The position numbers and the translations under genes are program-made. A stretch of DNA of 64,000 nt from Gammaproteobacteria bacterium (GTDB lineage: Bacteria > Pseudomonadota > Gammaproteobacteria > Pseudomonadales > Halieaceae), in the NCBI GenBank assembly GCA_030426545.1, contig JAUHYL010000003.1, positions 1 to 64,000 on the forward strand. The letters are read 5' to 3'. Of this stretch, positions 39,806 through 50,406 are shown piece after piece. A model generated the notes under the pieces. That model did not search any database. It had not been told where the DNA came from and was given only the letters and a program-made list of their open reading frames with translations. How positions within the stretch are numbered: position 1 is the first letter of the stretch; the number at the start of each line of letters is the position of its first letter.

Positions 39806-40156
39806 TCAGCGTACGTCCTTTACGAAATCCATTGCACTGCGTATCACCGGCTCCAGGTCGGCGACGTCAAATTTATCCCGGGCCCGAAAGTTAATACAGC
39901 CCTTGCCGGTTTTGATACGCGGATAGCGCGTCTTGAAGGACGCAATGTGTTGCGGCGCACAGGTATACAAAGAAATGTACTGTTTCTGGTTGGCCAGCGC
40001 CACCCAGCCACCCGATTCACGCTCATAAGTGGGCATCTTGTAGCGCATGGATTCGGTGGCATCGGGGTACAACGCACGAATGTGGTCGCGCAGCGCAGCA
40101 AAACGTTCAGCGCGATCATCGGGAACGGCGGCAAGGTATTCCTCGAGGCTGGGCAT
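39806..40156 (-). CDS. DUF1801 / YdhG-like protein
   Basis: A 116-aa protein of the DUF1801 group (some annotated as iron chaperones): LEEYLAAVPDDRAERFAALRDHI, MRYKMPTYER and QKQYISLYTC. Start chosen at ATG 40156 (MPSLEEYLA); the frame opens at GTG 40195. Confidence 0.82.
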   Translation of the reverse strand: MPSLEEYLAAVPDDRAERFAALRDHIRALYPDATESMRYKMPTYERESGGWVALANQKQYISLYTCAPQHIASFKTRYPRIKTGKGCINFRARDKFDVADLEPVIRSAMDFVKDVR

Positions 40157-40200
40157 CGGCTTACCCCGGACGCCTGGTGGCACGGGTGGCGCCACACGTC

Positions 40201-40638
40201 TCAGGGCAGGTCACAGTATCGTCCCTCGGGATCGTCGGCCGGCAGCACAGTATTGGGGACGCCCTCGGCGCCTGCATAAAACACAATAATCTCTACGGGC
40301 GCCTGCAAGGCGACCCCACGGTGCACCGTTCGCATTACCTCAACCACAGATTCGCCAGCGCGCATGACGCGTTTTTTACCAGCGGCAGTCTCTACCTCGA
40401 TCTCCCCCCGCAGTACGTATCCCATGGTGGGCACCGGGTGACAATGAAAAGGCGGGCTGTCGCCCTCTTCGATGCGCAGTATGACCGAGGTAACCTGGGC
40501 ATCACCCCCTGGATACTCGAGCTTACCGCCGGCCCAGTCGGTGCCTGTCTGTATATGGGCCGGCGATTCGGCGGCCGCGTAGCCGCTCGACAACGCCAGC
40601 AAAACAGCGCCGAGGTAACTGCATAGGGTTTTCATCAC
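40201..40638 (-). CDS. Exported cupin protein
   Basis: A 145-aa protein with a clear signal peptide (cut near GYAAA-ES) and one cupin barrel: PPFHCHPVPTMGYVLRGEIEVE (HxH...E metal motif) and VMRAGESVVEVMRTVHRG. A periplasmic metal-binding cupin; substrate unknown. Start ATG 40638 behind GGAG. Confidence 0.85.
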   Translation of the reverse strand: MMKTLCSYLGAVLLALSSGYAAAESPAHIQTGTDWAGGKLEYPGGDAQVTSVILRIEEGDSPPFHCHPVPTMGYVLRGEIEVETAAGKKRVMRAGESVVEVMRTVHRGVALQAPVEIIVFYAGAEGVPNTVLPADDPEGRYCDLP

Positions 40639-40791
40639 TTTACTCCACTACGGATTTGCCGCGCCGGCGAATGGTGCTTAGCCAGGTGGTGACTGCCGGG
40701 CATTAGCCATCGACCGCCGAGTCACCGCATTGGCCGCTAGCCGCCATCGCCAGCTGATCAATGGAAGCAGTATAGACAAGCGTGCCAAGCA

Positions 40792-41202
40792 TCAGGAAAA
40801 GTGCACTGGACAACACCAGTTCGCTCGCCAGCGGGCGCGCTTTTCCTCTGCGCCCAGCCCGCTGGTGTCCGTCTCAACCGGCTGCGGGAACTGCTCGGTA
40901 CGTTGCAGACAGCGAACATTCACCGCGCCGTAGGTTTCACCTTCAATCTCAGCCGTTACACACACTACTGCCGCACAGTTCGCACACTCGTGGAACCGCG
41001 CTCCTGCCCCGCCCTGCTCAACCACTCGATGTAGCGCCTGCCTTAGCGCAGTTACCTTCAGCGCGCTGCCCTGCTTGGAGACCCACACAGCCTGTTTGCC
41101 CCGGCAGTAATCACACTGGCAGGCGCGCGGTACAAGACTCAGGTCAACCGTGCGCCAGACCACCGAGAGATTGTTACAGGCGCAGGCAGCGGAAAGTGTC
41201 AC
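40792..41202 (-). CDS. GFA-like zinc protein, copy 3
   Basis: A 136-aa relative of the GFA fold: CACNNLSVVWR, CQCDYCRGKQAVWVSK and FHECANCAAVVCVTAE carry the cysteines. It is the most divergent of the three in the window. Start uncertain: GTG 41202 or GTG 41280. A 150-bp gap to the exported cupin shows nothing I can support. Confidence 0.65.
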   Translation of the reverse strand: MTLSAACACNNLSVVWRTVDLSLVPRACQCDYCRGKQAVWVSKQGSALKVTALRQALHRVVEQGGAGARFHECANCAAVVCVTAEIEGETYGAVNVRCLQRTEQFPQPVETDTSGLGAEEKRARWRANWCCPVHFS

Positions 41203-41305
41203 GGCAGCCCTGCCGCTGGCTGCCCTATCGGCACCGCAGTTCGACTTCTGGCTAGCTCCGCCAGGCGACGTGAGAGACAAACAGCCACAAAGATGCGGTC
41301 AGTCC

Positions 41306-41650
41306 TCAGGGTCGGTATTTCTCTGCCGGATTCGGGCATTGCTCGTCCACCTTGGCCATGACCTTGTCCTGCAGTGTTTTATCCTTGTCGATCTCCGGGT
41401 ACTTGCGCGGCAGGTCTTCAAAACACAGGGTTGATGAATCGATAATGCCCATCATATTGCCCTGCACTTCCATCAGCCTGGAGAAGTCGCCGCTGGCCTG
41501 CGCCTTGCTGAGTTCCTGCAGCGACTGTTCCACGAGCTTGTACGGCTCTTCCAGGCAGCCGCACACGTCGTCGGCGGCGGCGTCAAGATCGACTGCGAAG
41601 GCGTTATGGGTAAGCAGTGATAACGAAAGGAATAGAATAGATTTAGTCAT
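41306..41650 (-). CDS. Hypothetical exported protein
   Basis: A 114-aa protein with a signal peptide (MTKSILFLSLSLLTHNAFA-V) and four cysteines, two near the mature start (CGC). A mostly helical acidic body follows. No family recognised. Start ATG 41650; the longer frame to 41737 is unlikely. Confidence 0.65.
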   Translation of the reverse strand: MTKSILFLSLSLLTHNAFAVDLDAAADDVCGCLEEPYKLVEQSLQELSKAQASGDFSRLMEVQGNMMGIIDSSTLCFEDLPRKYPEIDKDKTLQDKVMAKVDEQCPNPAEKYRP

Positions 41651-41833
41651 GGCGTGTCCTGTGCGCTTGGTGGATTTTCGACCGGCCCTCGCCACGCACC
41701 GCCCTCCCGGGAACGCAACGATCCGGCCACTGAACATCCTCCGTTTTGCCCTATATCCCGTGACTTATCAAGCAAAACGAGCGTTGCCGCCACACAAATC
41801 CGCCGTCTATGCCAGTGACTCATACACTCCGCG

Positions 41834-42484
41834 TCAGTGACTGATAGACTCCGCGATCAGGTTGTTGACCGAATGCGGTAACAGGGACGACCACAATGAG
41901 CGCGTCCACAGATAGAGCAGCCCAAACACCAGGCCATAGATAAACATCAGGCCGCCCAGCTGTACCATTTCTGCAGCAGACTTCTCACCGGAAATCAGCC
42001 ACAGCGGCACATGCATACCCGCGAACAACAGTGCACTGATCACCACGGCTGCCGCACCGCGCAAGCGCGTCGTGAGGTAATCCACAGCCACGCGTCGAAA
42101 CAACAACTCCTCCGCGATGGGGGACAGCACGATCACGTTCAACCACGCGTGTACGCCGAACGGCAGCTGCATTGGCATGCCGCTGTGTGCGAGCCACAGC
42201 AACGCGGAGGCGCCGATGCCGACAGCAACACCGCCCTGCCAGTGGGCCACGATGCCAAACCTGTCTTGCCCGGGCGGCCGACAGCGCCAGAGCCAGTAAC
42301 AGGCGGGCACTGTAAACGCGGCAAAACGCACCACAGCGCGCAAGACCGGGTGATCAAACGGCGCGCCGTACACCTCCATGAGCGCACACCAGGCTGCCCA
42401 TGCGCCGATGGCCAACAGCAGGCAGGCGGCAAAACGTCTATCGTTCCTCGAAATAAACGCTCTCCCCGGTAGCGCGGAGCTCAA
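41834..42484 (-). CDS. CPBP-family intramembrane protease
   Basis: A 216-aa membrane protein with about six helices. Active-site motif EELLFRR (EExxxR) in SPIAEELLFRRVAVDYL and conserved His in SALLFAGMHVPLWL and LLPHSVNNL define the CAAX/bacteriocin-processing (Abi) family. Role here unknown. Confidence 0.87.
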   Translation of the reverse strand: MSSALPGRAFISRNDRRFAACLLLAIGAWAAWCALMEVYGAPFDHPVLRAVVRFAAFTVPACYWLWRCRPPGQDRFGIVAHWQGGVAVGIGASALLWLAHSGMPMQLPFGVHAWLNVIVLSPIAEELLFRRVAVDYLTTRLRGAAAVVISALLFAGMHVPLWLISGEKSAAEMVQLGGLMFIYGLVFGLLYLWTRSLWSSLLPHSVNNLIAESISH

Positions 42485-42526
42485 CCTCCGCGCTTCTGTT
42501 GGTCGGTCTGCGCATCGATGTCTCTA

Positions 42527-42766
42527 CTACAACTCGTTGCCGTGGGCGTCACATTCCAGTTCCCTGAATCTTGACTCACTCTGGCGCAATTGTCGCCTCC
42601 ACTTGTCCATCTGGCTGGCCTTGCCACCCTTGCGCCTGAGATCCTGGTAGCGCTCAATCTTGTTGTCGAGCGCGCGGCATGTCTGCAGGCTGCCAACCTG
42701 GGCGAACACCGGCGCTGCCAGCGTCAGCGTTACAGCAACGGCAACCATCGTCTTCTGCTTCATCAT
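42527..42766 (-). CDS. Hypothetical small exported protein
   Basis: A 79-aa protein with a signal peptide (cut near VFAQ) followed by a basic, helical body with two cysteines, QTCRALDNKIERYQDLRRKGG and FRELECDAHG. Start ATG 42766 is well supported by GGAGG. No family recognised. It is divergent from dnaE2. Confidence 0.65.
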   Translation of the reverse strand: MMKQKTMVAVAVTLTLAAPVFAQVGSLQTCRALDNKIERYQDLRRKGGKASQMDKWRRQLRQSESRFRELECDAHGNEL

Positions 42767-42871
42767 GGTTTGCACCTCCGTGTGCGATGAATCGACCAAT
42801 CTACCCGCTACTATCTCCCGGTGAAACGGGCAAATGCGTTCAGGCGCTTGAAATCCTGGCATTTTGTATTA

Positions 42872-42887
42872 CTGTATATTTATACAG
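42872..42887 (+). promoter_or_regulatory. LexA box of dnaE2
   Basis: Perfect LexA operator CTGTATATTTATACAG (42872-42887), only 20 bp before the chosen ATG at 42908. It overlaps a -10 TATATT (42875-42880); the -35 is poor. The leader would be very short and lacks the hairpin seen at imuA and imuB. Confidence 0.9.
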
Positions 42888-42907
42888 TCTATGGTTTCCC
42901 TGTTCAC

Positions 42908-45900
42908 ATGTCCTATGCAGAGCTGCACTGCCTGAGCTGCTACAGCTTCCTGCGCGGCGCCTCCCACCCCCATGAGCTGGTGGAGCGCGCTGCGGAGCTG
43001 GGCTATACAGCGCTGGCCATCACCGACGAGTGCTCGCTCTCCGGCGTGGTGAAGGCCCATGTCGCGGTGAAGGCGATTGCCGCAAGGGAGGTCGCTGCCC
43101 GACAGGCCGCCGCCAAAGCGCTCGCCGGGACAGGTAGCACGGCAACCCCGATCACGTCACAGACAACCACCCCACAAGCCGCCACGGCAACAGACTCTGC
43201 GGCCCGGGAGGCACCACCACCCGGGGCTGCACCGAAACTGATCATCGGCAGCGAGCTGTTACTGGAAGAGGGCCTGCGCCTGGTGGCGCTGGTGCCCAAT
43301 CGCGCCGCCTACGCCGAGCTTTCCGGCCTGATCAGCATGGCGCGTCGACGCAGCCCGAAGGGGGAATATCGCGTCAGCCTGCGCGACGTCATCTTTCACC
43401 TGAAGCGCTGTTTGTTGATCTGGCTGCCGCGCAGTAACGATGACAACCACCGCGCCTATGGCCTGCAGCTCAGCCGCCTGTGCCGGGGGCGCCTGTGGCT
43501 GGGCATCAGCCACCTGCTGGGCAACGATGAAGTGCGGCGCTACCATGCCCTGCACGGCATGGCACAGGAATTGGGCATTCCCATGGTGGCCTGTGGCGAT
43601 GTCCGTATGCACACCGCCACGCGCAAGCCACTGCACGACGTATTTACCGCACTGCGACACAACACCAGTATCGACAAACTGGGCAGTCGCCGCCTCGCCA
43701 ACAGCCAGCCACACCTGCGCACACTGCGCAGCCTGTCGCGCCTCTACCCTCCCGCCCTGCTGGCTGAGTCCGTGCATATCGCCAGCCTGTGCAATTTCAG
43801 TCTCGATGAGCTGCGTTACGAATACCCGGAGGAAGTGGTGCCCGAAGGTCACAACGCCAACAGCTACCTGCGCGAGCTGGTGGCAGAGGGGGCGAAGGTG
43901 CGCTGGCCCGCGGGCGTTCCACCGGACATACGGGCGCGCATCGATACCGAGCTGCAACTGATAAGCGAGCTTGAATACGAGTATTACTTCCTCACCGTCT
44001 ACGACATCGTACAGTTCGCGCGTCAACGCGACATTCTCTGCCAGGGGCGCGGCTCCGCCGCCAACTCGGTGGTGTGCTACTGCCTGTTTATCACCGAGGT
44101 CTCGCCGGAGCAGATCTCCCTGTTGTTCGAGCGCTTTATTTCGAAGGAGCGCGACGAACCGCCGGATATCGACGTGGATTTCGAGCACGAACGGCGCGAA
44201 GAGGTGATTCAGTACATCTATAGAAAGTACAGCCGCCGCCGCGCCGCCCTCGCCGCCACACTCATCACCTATCGCTCACGCAGCGCGGTACGCGACGTGG
44301 GCAAAGCGCTGGGGCTGGATCCTGTGTTCGTCGACGACCTGGCCAAATCCATGGCCTGGTGGGATCGCACCAATGACCTGGCGAAACGCTTTGAGGAACA
44401 GGGCGTGGCGGGGCACAGCAAACAGGCGGAGTTGTTTTATTCCCTGGTGCAACAAATTCTCGGCTTCCCCCGTCACCTGTCACAGCACGTTGGCGGCTTT
44501 GTTATCACGCGCAGCCCCATTTCCACGCTGGTGCCGGTGGAGAACGCCAGCATGGCCGAGCGCACGGTCATCCAGTGGGACAAGGAAGATATCGAGGCAT
44601 TGGGCCTGCTCAAGGTCGATGTGCTCGCCCTGGGCATGTTGTCGGCTATCCGCAAAAGCCTGCAGATGGTCAACCGCTACTGCCCCGCCATCAAAACCGT
44701 CAGTGATATACCGAAAGAGTGCGCCGCTACCTATCGCATGCTGCAACAGGCCGATACGGTAGGCGTGTTCCAGATCGAATCCCGCGCGCAGATGTCCATG
44801 TTGCCGCGCCTGAAGCCGGCAACGTTCTATGACCTGGTGATTGAGATCGCTATCGTGCGCCCCGGCCCCATACAGGGCGACATGGTGCACCCCTATCTCA
44901 GGCGCAAGCAGGGCCTGGAGCCGATCACCTACCCCAACGATGCCATCAGGGAAGTACTGGATCGCACGCTGGGTGTGCCTATCTTCCAGGAGCAGGTGAT
45001 CAAGCTGGCCATGGTAGCGGCGGGCTTTTCCGGCGGCGAGGCGGATCAACTGCGCCGGGCTATTGCCAACTGGGGCAGAAACAGCAAGCTGCTCACCTTT
45101 GAGAAGAAGCTCACCAAAGGCATGATAGAGCGCGGCTACGACGAGGATTTTGCACGCCGCCTGTTCGACCAGATCAAGGGCTTCGCCGGCTACGGCTTTC
45201 CGGAGTCCCACTCCGCCAGCTTTGCCCTGCTCGCCTATGTTTCCTCGTGGCTGAAGCGGCATCACCCGGCGGCGTTTTTCGCCGGCCTGCTCAACAGCCA
45301 GCCCATGGGCTTTTACACACCCTCACAATTGCTGCAGGACGCCCGTCGCCACGACGTGACGGTGTTACCGATTGACGTCAATCATTCACGCTGGGATCAC
45401 CAGTTGCTGGATGCCGGCGACAAACCGCAGGCGCAACCGCCCATACGCCTGGGCCTGCGCCTGGTGAAGGGGCTGAGCCGGGAGGGCGCGCAGCGGCTGG
45501 AGGAGGCCCGCCGCACGGGAGCCTTCCGCCAGATCAGTGACCTGCGCCAGCGCGCAAAGCTGGACAAACGCGACATGGAAGCGCTGGCGGATGCCGATGC
45601 GCTGCAATCCCTGAGCGGCCACCGCCACCAGTCCCAGTGGCAGATTATGGCGCTGGAGGCACCACGGCCCCTGCTGCAGGCAGAACAACACCAGCCCGGG
45701 CGCTATTTCGACGACGGAGTACAGCTGCCGGCCCCGGGTATCGCAGAGGAGGTACTGTCAGATTATCGCGCCACCGGCGTCACCCTGCGCGCCCACCCCA
45801 TGAGCCTGCTGCGGGGCCAGCAGCCTTTCAACCGCTGCAAGCGCCACGTGGATCTGGCGGCGCTGGGCAACAAGCGCTTTGTGCGTATCGCCGGGCTGGT

Positions 45901-46156
45901 GACCTGCCGCCAGCGGCCGGGCAGTGCCTCGGGCGTACTGTTCCTCACCCTGGAGGACGAAACCGGCAACAGCAACATCGTGGTGTGGAAGCGCACTCAG
46001 GAGCAATTCCGCCAGGCCCTGATGACGGGCCGGTTACTGCTGGTGAACGGCATCGTGGAGCAGAAAGACGGCGTTATTCACGTTATCGCCGGCGCCTTGT
46101 TCGATCACACCGCGGCGCTGGACAAGCTGCGCATCAAATCGCGGGATTTCCACTGA
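42908..46156 (+). CDS. dnaE2: Error-prone DNA polymerase DnaE2 (ImuC)
   Basis: A 1082-aa C-family polymerase for SOS translesion synthesis. PHP domain at the N-terminus (YAELHCLSCYSFLRGASHP), polymerase core with metal Asp pair D420 and D422 in PPDIDVDF, a helix-hairpin-helix and a C-terminal OB fold (RIAGLVTCRQRPGSASGVLFLTLED). An Ala/Thr-rich low-complexity insertion of about 55 residues (residues about 45-100) interrupts the PHP domain. I chose ATG 42908 because the longer frame (42821) would start before its own promoter and LexA box. Confidence 0.94.
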   Translation: MSYAELHCLSCYSFLRGASHPHELVERAAELGYTALAITDECSLSGVVKAHVAVKAIAAREVAARQAAAKALAGTGSTATPITSQTTTPQAATATDSAAREAPPPGAAPKLIIGSELLLEEGLRLVALVPNRAAYAELSGLISMARRRSPKGEYRVSLRDVIFHLKRCLLIWLPRSNDDNHRAYGLQLSRLCRGRLWLGISHLLGNDEVRRYHALHGMAQELGIPMVACGDVRMHTATRKPLHDVFTALRHNTSIDKLGSRRLANSQPHLRTLRSLSRLYPPALLAESVHIASLCNFSLDELRYEYPEEVVPEGHNANSYLRELVAEGAKVRWPAGVPPDIRARIDTELQLISELEYEYYFLTVYDIVQFARQRDILCQGRGSAANSVVCYCLFITEVSPEQISLLFERFISKERDEPPDIDVDFEHERREEVIQYIYRKYSRRRAALAATLITYRSRSAVRDVGKALGLDPVFVDDLAKSMAWWDRTNDLAKRFEEQGVAGHSKQAELFYSLVQQILGFPRHLSQHVGGFVITRSPISTLVPVENASMAERTVIQWDKEDIEALGLLKVDVLALGMLSAIRKSLQMVNRYCPAIKTVSDIPKECAATYRMLQQADTVGVFQIESRAQMSMLPRLKPATFYDLVIEIAIVRPGPIQGDMVHPYLRRKQGLEPITYPNDAIREVLDRTLGVPIFQEQVIKLAMVAAGFSGGEADQLRRAIANWGRNSKLLTFEKKLTKGMIERGYDEDFARRLFDQIKGFAGYGFPESHSASFALLAYVSSWLKRHHPAAFFAGLLNSQPMGFYTPSQLLQDARRHDVTVLPIDVNHSRWDHQLLDAGDKPQAQPPIRLGLRLVKGLSREGAQRLEEARRTGAFRQISDLRQRAKLDKRDMEALADADALQSLSGHRHQSQWQIMALEAPRPLLQAEQHQPGRYFDDGVQLPAPGIAEEVLSDYRATGVTLRAHPMSLLRGQQPFNRCKRHVDLAALGNKRFVRIAGLVTCRQRPGSASGVLFLTLEDETGNSNIVVWKRTQEQFRQALMTGRLLLVNGIVEQKDGVIHVIAGALFDHTAALDKLRIKSRDFH

Positions 46157-46262
46157 CCTGCCACGCGGCAAGCAGCCTTCAGGCTGTGACCGGGCAGGAT
46201 CGGGACAGCCGCGTGCGCAAGGGTCGACGTTCACTCCAGGCCGTACAGCGCAGAAGCTGCGC

Positions 46263-46276
46263 TTGACCCCGGTCAA
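46263..46276 (+). promoter_or_regulatory. FNR/DNR-type box upstream of TonB receptor 2
   Basis: TTGACCCCGGTCAA is a perfect TTGAC-N4-GTCAA palindrome of the FNR/DNR family. A good -10, TAGAAT (46317-46322), lies with its centre 50 bp downstream, consistent with an activator at about -60 (class I). The receptor ATG is at 46395. This suggests induction under low oxygen or nitric oxide. Confidence 0.65.
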
Positions 46277-46394
46277 AAAAGCCGCAGTGAGGCGCACAAA
46301 TGTTGCGCGAACCCCTTAGAATGCACGGAGCCAGAACCGCGTGCAACTCAGACTGTGCCAGCCCGACTGCGCCAATCCAGACAAAGGAACATAA

Positions 46395-48473
46395 ATGTCA
46401 CCCCCACAACCGTTAGCAACGCGGCAGCTACCCTGGGCCGTCAGCCTCGCCCTTACTGCGATCGCGAGCCCCGCACAGGCCGAGCGCACCCAGGTCGGTC
46501 CCATGGAGGAGATGGTGGTAACCGCCAGCCGCAGTGCCGAGCGGGTGATGGACAGTCCCGCATCCCTGAGCATACTGAATGAGGAAGATATCGCCCGGGC
46601 AACCACTCCGCTACTGGCAGACCTGATGCGCGACCTGCCGGGAATCAGGGTCAGCGATTCCGGCCAACCCGGTCTCAGCCGCATTCGCATACGCGGCGAG
46701 GAGTCGCGACGCACGGCAATCCTTATCAATGGGCAAGAGGTAACCGACCACTACGAGGTCGGGACCCCCCTCACGCTGCATCCCACCATGGTCGAACGCG
46801 TGGAAGTGATTCGCGGCTCCGGCAGCGTCCTGTACGGCTCTCGGGCGCTCAGTGGTGTGGTCAACTTCCTCACGCGCAAGGGCGGTACCGAGCCTGTAGA
46901 AGCCACCGTGTCCGGCGGTTACAACGGCGCCACCCGCGGCGAGGATTTGTTTGCCAGCGTCTACGGCAACGTCTCGGGCCTGGAATACCGATTCGCCTGG
47001 TCAGATAGCGATCACGAGGAGCGGCAGTCACCCGAGGGCGAAATTGAAAACACCGCGTTTGATAGCAATAGCCTGTACGCCTACCTGGGACGCGGTTTCG
47101 GGGATCATCGTTTCGAATATATCTACGACAACTACGAATCGAGCAGTGACATCTTTGTCGAGGAAGCGGTGCGCACCTCCCCGCCCCTGCTGGATTTCTA
47201 TCTTGAAACGCCACAACGTGATCGGCAACGGCACAGCGTCTTTTACAACTGGGAAATCGACAACAGCTGGCTGCGCCTGATATCCGCCAATGCATCCACA
47301 CAGCAGAGTGATCGTCACTTTTACACGCGCACTGAGCTGGACATCTACGTACGCGATATCAATAACTTCAGCGAACTGAATACAGACGGCGCACTGCTGC
47401 AGTTTGATCTGCAACCCGTCGGCGGACACAGCCTGATCGCAGGCATCCAGTACCTCAACGATGACGTCGACCAGACACGCCACGTCGACACCGTGTCCTC
47501 AGCGCCACCCATTCCCAGCGGGACAGAAATCATCAACGACCGGGCGAACATCGAGACCTGGGCCTGGTTCGTGCAGGATCAGTGGTCACTTCACCCGGAC
47601 GTGACGCTCACGGCTGGTCTGCGCCAGTACTTCGTCGAAGGAGAGCTGGAAGACAGCAACCGCGAAAGCCTCACGCCGGGTTCATTGGACAAGGATGACG
47701 AACTGATTGGCAGCCTCGGTCTGGTATGGGCCACCTCGGACACGCTGAGCCTGCGCGCCAACGTCTCCGAGGGCTACGTTTACCCCTCCTTGCTACAGCT
47801 TGCCACTGGCGCCTACGCCGGCTCACGCTTTGTGAACCCGGAACCAGGCCTCACACCGGAAACCTCGATCAACTACGAACTGGGCCTGCGCCTGCAGCGC
47901 ACTGATCTGACGCTGGATGCCACCGCTTTCTATACCGAATCAGATGACTACATCGACGACCTGCCCTGCACGGCCCAGGACAATTGTCCCGGCAGCCGCG
48001 ACCGCAGGTACCTGAATGTCGGCGAATCGACCGCGCACGGTATCGAGTTATTCACTTCTTACACCGGGCTACCGGCAAACCTGGAAACCTACGGCAACCT
48101 CACCTGGATGGAACGGCGCAATGACTATGAAAATTTCTCCACCCGGGATACCGGTATTCCGCAATTCAGCGGCCGCGCGGGCCTGCGTTGGGCGGGCTCT
48201 GTAGAGCGTCTGCAGGGTGTTTGGGTTGATGGCTATCTGCGCGGTGAAACCAAATCGGATCTCGAGGAGCCGGGCACCGTGCGCAATGTACTGGAATCGA
48301 AATCAGGTTGGGTGACTGCCAACATCGCAGGCGGCATCAACTTTGGCCGCGATACCCGCTACCAGTTGTCGGTGGAATTGTTCAACCTGTTCGACAAAAC
48401 GTATATCGCTTCAGGTGAAAACCTCTACGGCATTGAACGCAGCGCGGCGCTTAAACTTACCGTGAGTATGTAA
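46395..48473 (+). CDS. TonB-dependent outer-membrane receptor 2
   Basis: A 692-aa receptor: signal peptide (cut near AQA), TonB-box-like EEMVVTASRSAER, plug domain with IRIRGEESRRTAILINGQEV and VEVIRGSGSVLYGSRALSGVVNF, then a 22-strand barrel ending LKLTVSM. The subtype resembles FepA/CirA/BtuB-like receptors. Because it is controlled by a DNR/FNR-like box and next to nirS and CuA/heme-copper genes, it could import copper or heme for denitrification; ligand is inference. It converges on nirS with a shared terminator. Confidence 0.88.
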   Translation: MSPPQPLATRQLPWAVSLALTAIASPAQAERTQVGPMEEMVVTASRSAERVMDSPASLSILNEEDIARATTPLLADLMRDLPGIRVSDSGQPGLSRIRIRGEESRRTAILINGQEVTDHYEVGTPLTLHPTMVERVEVIRGSGSVLYGSRALSGVVNFLTRKGGTEPVEATVSGGYNGATRGEDLFASVYGNVSGLEYRFAWSDSDHEERQSPEGEIENTAFDSNSLYAYLGRGFGDHRFEYIYDNYESSSDIFVEEAVRTSPPLLDFYLETPQRDRQRHSVFYNWEIDNSWLRLISANASTQQSDRHFYTRTELDIYVRDINNFSELNTDGALLQFDLQPVGGHSLIAGIQYLNDDVDQTRHVDTVSSAPPIPSGTEIINDRANIETWAWFVQDQWSLHPDVTLTAGLRQYFVEGELEDSNRESLTPGSLDKDDELIGSLGLVWATSDTLSLRANVSEGYVYPSLLQLATGAYAGSRFVNPEPGLTPETSINYELGLRLQRTDLTLDATAFYTESDDYIDDLPCTAQDNCPGSRDRRYLNVGESTAHGIELFTSYTGLPANLETYGNLTWMERRNDYENFSTRDTGIPQFSGRAGLRWAGSVERLQGVWVDGYLRGETKSDLEEPGTVRNVLESKSGWVTANIAGGINFGRDTRYQLSVELFNLFDKTYIASGENLYGIERSAALKLTVSM

Positions 48474-48483
48474 TCCAACGATC

Positions 48484-48516
48484 AAAAAAAACGGCGCCGG
48501 AAGGCGCCGTTTTTTC
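48484..48516. terminator. Bidirectional Rho-independent terminator
   Basis: AAAAAACGGCGCC-GGAA-GGCGCCGTTTTTT: a 13-bp perfect stem with tetraloop GGAA flanked by A-run and T-run, serving both the converging TonB receptor and nirS transcripts. Confidence 0.95.
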
Positions 48517-48529
48517 TAGCTGCGCGAAA

Positions 48530-50368
<1,839 letters not shown>

Positions 50369-50406
50369 TCATTCACGTATAAACGCGTTGCGGATAGACC
50401 TGGCTC

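Noticed and set aside
42821-42907. N-terminal extension of dnaE2
   Set aside because: It would start upstream of its own LexA box and -10; the family N-terminus begins at 42908.
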